From Betaproteobacteria bacterium (GTDB lineage Bacteria; Pseudomonadota; Gammaproteobacteria; Burkholderiales; CAIKXV01), in assembly GCA_947458265.1 (NCBI GenBank), contig CANGYF010000011.1, positions 62,001 to 126,000 of the forward strand: DNA of 64,000 bases. Direction: 5' to 3'. The position numbers and the translations under genes are program-made. The notes under the pieces were generated by a model, which saw only the letters and a list, made by a program, of their open reading frames with translations, had not been told where the DNA came from and made no database searches. This document shows positions 58,386 to 64,000 of the stretch, piece after piece (the stretch's first letter is position 1; the number at the start of each line of letters is the position of its first letter).

Positions 58386-59336
58386 TCAATCGGCACCGTC
58401 CGGGCCGGCCATCAGAGACTCCTGCCGGCGCATGAATTCCTTCGTGCTGTCGAAGCCACGCAGTTCGAGCACGAAGTTGCGTACCGCCGCCTCGGTCAAC
58501 ACGGCGAGGTTGCGCCCGGCGGCCACCGGCAGGATGACCTTGCGCACTGGTACGCCGAGCACGTTCGCGTTCTCCGGGCGCAGCGGCAGCCGGTCGAGAA
58601 CCGCCATCTGCTCCGCGGTCGCGCGCTGCAGCTCGACGATCAGCTTCAGGTTCTTCTTGATGCGGATCGCGGTCTCGCCGAAGATCGTGCGGATACTGAG
58701 CATGCCCAGCCCGCGCACCTCGAGGAAATCCTTGAGCAGCGGCGGACAGCGGCCCTCGATGATGTTCGGTGCGATGCGGTACAGCTCAACCACGTCGTCG
58801 GCGATGAGCCCGTGGCCCCGGCTGATCAGTTCCAGCGCGAGCTCGCTCTTGCCCACGCCGCTCTGGCCGGTGATCATCACCCCGACGTCGAGCACGTCGA
58901 GCAGCACGCCGTGCATCTCGGTGAACTCGGCCAGTGCCCGCGCGAGGTAGGGGCGCAGTATCCACATCACCTGGATGCTGCTGAGCGGCGTCGACAGCAG
59001 CGGCACCGGCAATGACTCCGCCAGCGCCAGCACCTGCGGCGGTACCGGCTGGCTGTCGGAGACGATCACGCAGGCGAGGCTGCTCGAGCGCAGCTTGTCG
59101 ATCACCTGCGCGGTGCCCTCGGGGCCGAGTTCGTCCAGGTGGCGGATCTCGGTCGGGGACAGCACCTGGATCCAGTTCGGATGGATCACGTTGAGGTGCC
59201 CGATCAGCCCCTGTGCCGAGGCGTTGATGCGCTGGCTGTCCAGCCAGTTTCCGGGCGATGCACTCCCGCCGGCCCAGGCGAGCTGCAGCTTGCCCCGGGT
59301 ATCCTCAAACAGTTGAGTCGCGCTGACCCGTGGCAT
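58386..59336 (-). CDS. hprK: HPr kinase/phosphorylase
   Basis: A 316-residue HprK with N-terminal domain, then 'MHGVLLDVLDVGVMITGQSGVGKSELALELISRGH' (P-loop at 157-164, His142 of the catalytic site) and 'EVRGLGMLSIRTIFG'. It phosphorylates and dephosphorylates HPr at Ser. The ATG at 59336 lies 32 bp inside ptsN, so the two genes overlap. In Betaproteobacteria it works with PtsN and HPr of the nitrogen-type PTS; HPr and EI genes are not in the window. Confidence 0.95.
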   Translation of the reverse strand: MPRVSATQLFEDTRGKLQLAWAGGSASPGNWLDSQRINASAQGLIGHLNVIHPNWIQVLSPTEIRHLDELGPEGTAQVIDKLRSSSLACVIVSDSQPVPPQVLALAESLPVPLLSTPLSSIQVMWILRPYLARALAEFTEMHGVLLDVLDVGVMITGQSGVGKSELALELISRGHGLIADDVVELYRIAPNIIEGRCPPLLKDFLEVRGLGMLSIRTIFGETAIRIKKNLKLIVELQRATAEQMAVLDRLPLRPENANVLGVPVRKVILPVAAGRNLAVLTEAAVRNFVLELRGFDSTKEFMRRQESLMAGPDGAD

Positions 59337-59802
59337 TGGGAGACCAGTGGGTGAAGAGTTCGTGGGCGGCGGGCGCGGACTCGGCGGCGGCAAGCCGGTC
59401 GCGCATCGTGCGATCGCTGAACACCTGGGCCAGCTGGGCCAGGATGTCGAGGTGGAGGTCGGTGGCACGCTCGGGCACCAGGAGCGCGAACACCAGCGAT
59501 ACCGGCTGGCCGTCGGGTGCATCGAACGGAATCGGGCTGCGCGTGCGGACGAACACGCCGATGGCATCGCGCAGGCCCTTGATCCGGCCATGCGGGATCG
59601 CGACGCCCTGTCCCAGGCCGGTGGATCCGAGGCGCTCGCGTGCGAACAGGCTGTCGAACACGGCGCTGCGGGCCACCCGGTGGTGGTTCTCGACCAGCAG
59701 TCCGACCTGCTCGAAGACCCGCTTCTTGCTGCCCAGGTCGGCGTCGACGAGGACGTTGGTTGCGGGCAGCAGGGCTGCTATCAGGTTGGTTTCGGCGGGC
59801 AT
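59305..59802 (-). CDS. ptsN: PTS IIA-like nitrogen-regulatory protein PtsN
   Basis: A 165-residue EIIA-Ntr with the phosphorylated His71 in 'GVAIPHGRIKGL' and 'VFALLVPERATDLHL'. It links the PTS-Ntr phosphorelay to potassium, nitrogen and sigma-54-related processes. Its 3' end overlaps hprK by 32 bp. Confidence 0.95.
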   Translation of the reverse strand: MPAETNLIAALLPATNVLVDADLGSKKRVFEQVGLLVENHHRVARSAVFDSLFARERLGSTGLGQGVAIPHGRIKGLRDAIGVFVRTRSPIPFDAPDGQPVSLVFALLVPERATDLHLDILAQLAQVFSDRTMRDRLAAAESAPAAHELFTHWSPNATGQRDSTV

Positions 59803-59826
59803 GCTGCGGTTGGCTTGATGTAGTAA

Positions 59827-59847
59827 GGGCGGGCACCTGGCCCGCCC
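59827..59847 (-). terminator. Hairpin between hpf and ptsN
   Basis: A perfect 8-bp stem (GGGCGGGC/GCCCGCCC on the plus strand, loop ACCTG) lies in the 51-bp gap between hpf and ptsN. On the minus strand it is followed by TTACTAC, a poor T-tract, so it is probably a partial terminator or processing stop rather than a full stop. Confidence 0.5.
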
Positions 59848-59853
59848 GGGGGG

Positions 59854-60180
59854 CTACTCGTCTGCGTCGGCGGCGGGGGCGGGCGCTGCGCTGCGCCGGT
59901 CCTGCTGCTTCTCCTTGTGGCGGATGACCGCCCGGTCGAGCTTGTCGACCAGGCTGTCGATCGCAGCGTACATGTTCTGGTCTTCGCTTTCCGCGAAGAT
60001 GTCCTTGCCACGGACGTGGACGGTTGCCTCGACCTTCTGCTTCAGCTTGTCGATCGACAGGATGACGTTGATGTCGATCACGTGGTCGAAGTGGCGCGTG
60101 ACGCGGTCGAGCTTTCCGTTCACGTAGTCGCGGATGGCGGCGGTGACTTCAACGTGGTGTCCGGTGATCTGGATGTTCAT
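59854..60180 (-). CDS. hpf: Ribosome hibernation-promoting factor
   Basis: A 108-residue short-form HPF/YfiA family protein: 'MNIQITGHHVEVTAAIRDYVNGKLDRVTRHF' start, then 'VEATVHVRGKDIFAESEDQNMYAAIDSLVDKLDRAV'. It binds 16S rRNA and stabilises inactive ribosomes in stationary phase. The position just after rpoN is conserved in proteobacteria. The ATG at 60180 follows AGGGAGAGC. Confidence 0.95.
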   Translation of the reverse strand: MNIQITGHHVEVTAAIRDYVNGKLDRVTRHFDHVIDINVILSIDKLKQKVEATVHVRGKDIFAESEDQNMYAAIDSLVDKLDRAVIRHKEKQQDRRSAAPAPAADADE

Positions 60181-60243
60181 GCGCTCTCCCTGTCGTGTGT
60201 TTGCGTCTGTTTTCGCACATGCCGGCGGCACCGGCAGGCTTCG

Positions 60244-61722
60244 TCAGATCGTCTTCCGCAGGTTGACCGGAAGGATCTGCAGGGATTCGCGGTACTTGGC
60301 GATGGTGCGCCGTGCCACCACGATCCCCTGCTTTCCTAGGATATCCGCGATCTGGCTGTCCGACAGCGGTTTGCGGGTGTCTTCGGAGCCGACCAGTTGC
60401 CGGATCAGTGCCCGGATGGCCGTCGCGGAGCAGGATCCGCCGCTCTCCGTGGACACGTGGCTGCCGAAGAAATACTTCAGCTCGAAGATGCCGCGCGGGG
60501 TGAGCATGAATTTCTGCGTGGTCACCCGGGAGACGGTGGACTCGTGCAGGTCGAGCACCTCGGCGATCTCGCGCAGCACCAGCGGCCGCATCGCCACCTC
60601 GCCATGCTCGAAGAACTGGCGCTGCCGGTCGACGATCGCCTGCGATACCCGCTGGATCGTCTCGAAGCGCTGCTGGACGTTCTTGATCAGCCACTTGGCT
60701 TCCTGCAACTGGCTCGCCAGCTGGCTGTGGGAGGAATCCCGGTTGCGGCGCAGGATCTCGGCGTACATCCGGTTGATGCGCAGCCTGGGCATCGCGTCCG
60801 GGTTGAGCGAGGACACCCACATGCCCTTGGTCTTCTTCACCACGACATCCGGGATCACGTAGCGTGTGTCGATCGCGGCGAACGGCGCGCCAGGGCGTGG
60901 ATTCAGCTTGCCGATGAGTTCCTGGACACCGCGCAGCCGGTCCTCGTCGCAGCGCAGCGTGCGCCGCAGGCGGGTGAAGTCGCGCGCGGCCAGCGCGTCC
61001 AGGTGGTCGCGTACCACGATCATCGCTTCCGTGCGGCACGGTACCGACTCCGGCATCGCCTGCAACTGCAGCCCCAGGCATTCGCCGAGCGTGCGTGCGC
61101 CGACGCCGAGCGGGTCGAAATGCTGCAGGTGCTTGAGCGCGATCTCGAGCTCCTCGATCTCGACCGCGGCCTCCTCCGGCAGGATGGTCGCGATCTCGGA
61201 CAGGTCCTGTGCGAGGTAGCCGTCGTCGTCCAGCGCTTCGATCAGCAGTTCGATGATGACCTTGTCGCGCTCGGGCAGCGGCGTCAGAGACAGCTGACCG
61301 AGCAGGTGCTCACGCAGCGTGGGTGCGCTGGCCACCTGTTGCGAGTATTCGCTGTCCTCGTCGCTGTCGCGTGCGCCGAAGCTGCCTTCGTCCGACGACC
61401 AGCTGGAATCCGGCAGGCCGTCGAATTCGAAGCCATCTCCGTGCTCGGCGGCCTGGTCGGTCGGACGGTCGTCGCTGCGGGCTTCCGGCTCGGGCTCGGT
61501 CACCGGGAGGCTGGGCTGTTCCCCGGACAGCGCGCCCGCCGGCAGCGCTTCGAGCGCCGGGTCGCCGTCGTCCTCGCGCTCCAGGAGCGGGTTGTCCTGC
61601 AGGAAGCGCTCCAGCTCCTGGTTCAGGTCGATCGTCGACAACTGCAGCAGCCTGATCGACTGCTGCAGTTGCGGCGTCAGCGTCAGGTGCTGGGAGAGCC
61701 GGAGTTGAAGGGCGTTCTTCAT
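60244..61722 (-). CDS. rpoN: RNA polymerase sigma-54 factor
   Basis: A 492-residue sigma-54. Region I is Gln/Leu-rich ('LRLSQHLTLTPQLQQSIRLLQLSTIDLNQELERFLQDNPLLE', first 48 residues), region II is acidic (about 50-110), and region III ends with the helix-turn-helix and the RpoN box 'ARRTIAKYRE' about 20 residues before the end. It directs transcription from -24/-12 promoters with activator ATPases. Confidence 0.97.
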   Translation of the reverse strand: MKNALQLRLSQHLTLTPQLQQSIRLLQLSTIDLNQELERFLQDNPLLEREDDGDPALEALPAGALSGEQPSLPVTEPEPEARSDDRPTDQAAEHGDGFEFDGLPDSSWSSDEGSFGARDSDEDSEYSQQVASAPTLREHLLGQLSLTPLPERDKVIIELLIEALDDDGYLAQDLSEIATILPEEAAVEIEELEIALKHLQHFDPLGVGARTLGECLGLQLQAMPESVPCRTEAMIVVRDHLDALAARDFTRLRRTLRCDEDRLRGVQELIGKLNPRPGAPFAAIDTRYVIPDVVVKKTKGMWVSSLNPDAMPRLRINRMYAEILRRNRDSSHSQLASQLQEAKWLIKNVQQRFETIQRVSQAIVDRQRQFFEHGEVAMRPLVLREIAEVLDLHESTVSRVTTQKFMLTPRGIFELKYFFGSHVSTESGGSCSATAIRALIRQLVGSEDTRKPLSDSQIADILGKQGIVVARRTIAKYRESLQILPVNLRKTI

Positions 61723-61821
61723 CGCGTCCGACGATCGGGCAGCCTCCGCCTGTCGCGCGAGGCAGCAGCAGGGATGCTTGTGTGGAGGCGGGGGATTCTC
61801 GGGAGCATGGCCTGGACGGGA

Positions 61822-62544
61822 CTACAGCCGGAAATGCTCCCCGAGGTAGACCTTCCGAACGTTTTCATTATAGACGATTTCCTCCGGCTTCCCGGATGCC
61901 AGGACGGTGCCGTCGTTGATGATGTACGCGCGGTCGCAGATGCCGAGCGTTTCCCGCACATTGTGGTCGGTGATCAGCACGCCGATGCCCTTCTCGCGCA
62001 GGAAGCCGATGATCTTCTGGATGTCTATCACCGCGATCGGGTCCACGCCCGCGAACGGCTCGTCGAGCAGGATGAAGCGCGGCTCGGTCGCCAGCGCGCG
62101 GGCGATCTCGCAGCGCCGTCGTTCGCCGCCGGACAGGCTCATCGATGGATTGCCGGCCAGGTGCGAGATGTGCAATTCCTCGAGCAGTCCGGCCAGGCGG
62201 GTCTCGACGTCGGCGGGGGACAGGTCGCGCAGCTGCAGCACTGCGCGCACGTTGTCCGCGACCGACAGGCGCCGGAAGATCGAGGCTTCCTGCGGCAGGT
62301 AGGACAGTCCGAGCCGTGCCCGCCGGTGGATCGGCAGCCGGGTCAGTCGCTCCTCGTCGATATGGATCTCGCCGGCGTCGACCGGCACCAGGCCGACGAT
62401 CATGTAGAAGCAGGTGGTCTTGCCGGCGCCGTTCGGGCCTAGCAGGCCGATCACCTCGCCGCTGCCCACCTCCAGCGAGACCTCCTTCACGACCTTCCTC
62501 GAGCGGTAGCGCTTCTGCAGCCGGTCGACGCGCAGTACGCTCAT
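61822..62544 (-). CDS. lptB: LPS export ABC transporter ATP-binding protein LptB
   Basis: A 240-residue ABC ATPase with Walker A GPNGAGKT (36-43), signature LSGGERRR and Walker B '[16 protein letters not shown]'. It powers LPS transport from the inner membrane with LptF/LptG. It lies 83 bp downstream of lptA and 99 bp upstream of rpoN, in the conserved order. Confidence 0.96.
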   Translation of the reverse strand: MSVLRVDRLQKRYRSRKVVKEVSLEVGSGEVIGLLGPNGAGKTTCFYMIVGLVPVDAGEIHIDEERLTRLPIHRRARLGLSYLPQEASIFRRLSVADNVRAVLQLRDLSPADVETRLAGLLEELHISHLAGNPSMSLSGGERRRCEIARALATEPRFILLDEPFAGVDPIAVIDIQKIIGFLREKGIGVLITDHNVRETLGICDRAYIINDGTVLASGKPEEIVYNENVRKVYLGEHFRL

Positions 62545-62627
62545 CGCGGCAGGCCACGGGCGCAGGGCGCCTGGCGGCGACACGTGCCGGTCCGGGCCGA
62601 CGGGAGGGGGCTTTGCATCATGCTCAC

Positions 62628-63299
62628 TCAGTCACGCGGGTTGGCGATGGTGGGCGACGGCTTGATCTTGACCGATGGTGGCAGGGGTTTCGGCTTGTCG
62701 GCAGCGGTTCCCGGAGCACCCTTCTCCTCCTCCTTCGGCTTGGGCTGGATCACGGCCCTTACCCGTCCCTCCGGGTTGTTGCCGGTGGCCGCGCCCTTGC
62801 CGCCACCGATCACCCGGAACACCTCGGTCTGCATCTCGTAGAGCATGTAGTCGCCACGTACCTCGTCGGCGCCGCGCAGCAGCCGGGCACGCGTGAAGAA
62901 CTGGACGATCTCCTTGCGACCGTCGTATTCGAGGCGATCCGCCCAGCCCTCGACGAACTCGTCCACGCCGTCGCGTTTCTGGCGGAAATAGGCCTGCGCC
63001 TTCGGGCTGCCGTAGGCGATGCCGTAGTTGAAGCCCTGCTTGTCCTGGCGCACGACCACCCGGTCGCCGCGGATCACCAGGGTGCCCTGCGTGATCTGCA
63101 CGTTGCCGGTGAACACACTCTCCTGCTTGACGTCGTCGACCTGTACCCGGTCGGCCTCGATGTTGATCGGCTTCTCGCGGTCGCCCTTCTCGGCGGATGC
63201 CGGCTGGACCAGCAGCCACGGCAGCAGCGCCAGCAGCGCAGCGCCGGCGACCCGGCGGGCGCCGGACAGGCGGGAGTACGGCTTCGGGGCTGGCGGCAT
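62628..63299 (-). CDS. lptA: LPS transport periplasmic protein LptA
   Basis: A 223-residue exported protein with a signal peptide ending 'QPASAEK' near residue 37 and the OstA/LptA beta-jellyroll: '[40 protein letters not shown]'. A charged, Pro/Lys-rich tail of about 40 residues follows. It forms the periplasmic bridge for LPS between LptC and LptD. Confidence 0.95.
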   Translation of the reverse strand: MPPAPKPYSRLSGARRVAGAALLALLPWLLVQPASAEKGDREKPINIEADRVQVDDVKQESVFTGNVQITQGTLVIRGDRVVVRQDKQGFNYGIAYGSPKAQAYFRQKRDGVDEFVEGWADRLEYDGRKEIVQFFTRARLLRGADEVRGDYMLYEMQTEVFRVIGGGKGAATGNNPEGRVRAVIQPKPKEEEKGAPGTAADKPKPLPPSVKIKPSPTIANPRD

Positions 63300-63334
63300 G
63301 GTGGCTGAGGACAGACGTTTCGGGAGGGGCGGGA

Positions 63335-63916
63335 TCAGCGACGCGCCGACGGTGACTGCCAGGTCGTGCGTACATCCCGCAGCAGCTCGAGCTGCCGCGT
63401 GTTGTAGTCGAATTCTAGGCCAACCGCATCGGTGCGGGAGGTCGCGTTCCGGATCACCACCGGCTGGTCGGTACGGGCGAAGTGCCTGTCCGGTGTCACG
63501 ACCAGGCTTTCGGTCAGCAGCACCAGCTCGCTCTGGTTGGCCACCGGGGCACGGGTCAGCCGGACGTTCCCGGTCAGCTCGATGGTCGCGCCATCGCTCG
63601 ACAGCCGCGCGTTGTCGGACCGGGCCGTGACTTCCAGTCCTTTCGTCGTGAAGTGCGCCAGGCGGGGCTCTTCCAGGTGGCTGCTGTCGTCGTCCAGATA
63701 ATGCGTCATGCGCCGCGCGCGCAGCGTGTGCAGCACCAGGCCATCGGCGCCAGTCTGGCGTGCGACGAAGTTGTCGACGATGAAGTCGGGATCGTGCCGC
63801 CGCACCGTGTCCGGAGGGCTCGCTTTCTGGACCACGGCCTCGAGCCAGAAGCTCAGCGCCGTCAGCAGCAGCACGACGAACACCGGGAAGGCAAGGGCCA
63901 GCCGGTCGCTCAGCAT
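63335..63916 (-). CDS. lptC: LPS export protein LptC
   Basis: A 193-residue protein with one N-terminal transmembrane helix (about 8-27) and a periplasmic LptC domain ('DFIVDNFVARQTGADGLVLHTLRARRMTHY'). It connects the LptB2FG complex to LptA. The gene lies 35 bp upstream of lptA. Confidence 0.93.
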   Translation of the reverse strand: MLSDRLALAFPVFVVLLLTALSFWLEAVVQKASPPDTVRRHDPDFIVDNFVARQTGADGLVLHTLRARRMTHYLDDDSSHLEEPRLAHFTTKGLEVTARSDNARLSSDGATIELTGNVRLTRAPVANQSELVLLTESLVVTPDRHFARTDQPVVIRNATSRTDAVGLEFDYNTRQLELLRDVRTTWQSPSARR

Positions 63917-63953
63917 GGCAGCGGCGCCGGCACCCGTTCGTTCGAGCGGCCGC

Positions 63954-64000
63954 TCATCGGTCCGGCTCGTCGAGGAGGTCGTGTCGGCCGATGCCGTGCA
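63954..64000 (-). CDS. C-terminal end of an upstream gene (possibly kdsC), cut by window edge
   Basis: A minus-strand frame open from the window edge ends at a TGA (63956-63954) with the residues 'HGIGRHDLLDEPDR'. In the conserved order of this block the gene before lptC is usually kdsC (KDO 8-phosphate phosphatase), which fits by position, but 14 residues are too few to confirm it. Confidence 0.35.
   Translation of the reverse strand, partial: HGIGRHDLLDEPDR

Noticed and set aside
1-64000. CRISPR arrays, prophage, insertion sequences, rRNA
   Set aside because: I looked for regularly spaced repeats, transposase/integrase motifs and rRNA sequence and saw none.

Overview
The window looks like a chromosomal segment of a high-GC betaproteobacterium, most likely Burkholderiales. 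The reasons are six intact 'Bug' (TctC-type) periplasmic binding proteins, a phasin of the PHB type, and the conserved block lptC-lptA-lptB-rpoN-hpf-ptsN-hprK-rapZ, all of which are typical of that group. I see no rRNA, CRISPR array, transposase, integrase or phage gene. One tRNA is present.

Layout. 1-6 kb: the end of a CocE-type hydrolase, a Bug protein, hflX, and a coupled glycosyltransferase pair (a TPR/GT9-like protein and a DxD glycosyltransferase). 6-13 kb: a double cupin and a Bug protein divergent from an ACMSD-like amidohydrolase, an asparaginase-fold enzyme, a Rieske ferredoxin and two tandem Bug proteins. 12.8-16.8 kb: a solute-binding protein followed by a large hybrid histidine kinase. 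16.8-21.4 kb: a tightly packed operon with a UbiD-family decarboxylase, a degenerate beta-hydroxyacid dehydrogenase paralogue, an exported protein and an intact paralogue. 21.4-28.1 kb: a lipoprotein, a malyl-CoA-lyase-like enzyme, TerC, a CBS protein, a MoeA/CinA-like protein, phasin, HIT and an AcuI-like reductase.

28.3-36.5 kb (mostly minus strand): Bug, LysR, alpha/beta hydrolase, LLM flavin monooxygenase, a fused CoA-transferase, a SIMPL protein, an aminotransferase and a macro-domain protein. 36.5-41.9 kb: an operon (2-hydroxyacid dehydrogenase, cupin, creatininase-type hydrolase, Gfo/Idh/MocA dehydrogenase) divergent from a GntR regulator and a Bug gene. A palindrome in the shared promoter region is a candidate operator. 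41.9-50 kb: aroG with a Phe-rich leader-peptide attenuator, hemW, a NIPSNAP protein, trmB-thiG-thiS, tRNA-Gly(CCC), mutY and a universal stress protein. 50-56 kb: an Mrp-type cation/proton antiporter operon (A/B fused, C, D, E, F, G). 56-64 kb: housekeeping genes on the minus strand, from a Lon-N protein through rapZ, hprK, ptsN, hpf and rpoN to lptB, lptA and lptC.

How the parts fit. Much of the first 42 kb is a series of small catabolic clusters, several with an orphan Bug binding protein but none with TctA/TctB membrane subunits. The most interesting item is the aroG leader: a 25-residue peptide with a Trp codon followed by five Phe codons, a mutually exclusive antiterminator segment and a terminator with a U-tract. 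Next come the coupled UbiD operon carrying a dehydrogenase that has lost its catalytic residues, a cupin gene remnant cut off exactly at the 3' end of tRNA-Gly, a Bug gene relic, and a 24-bp tandem repeat inside mutY.
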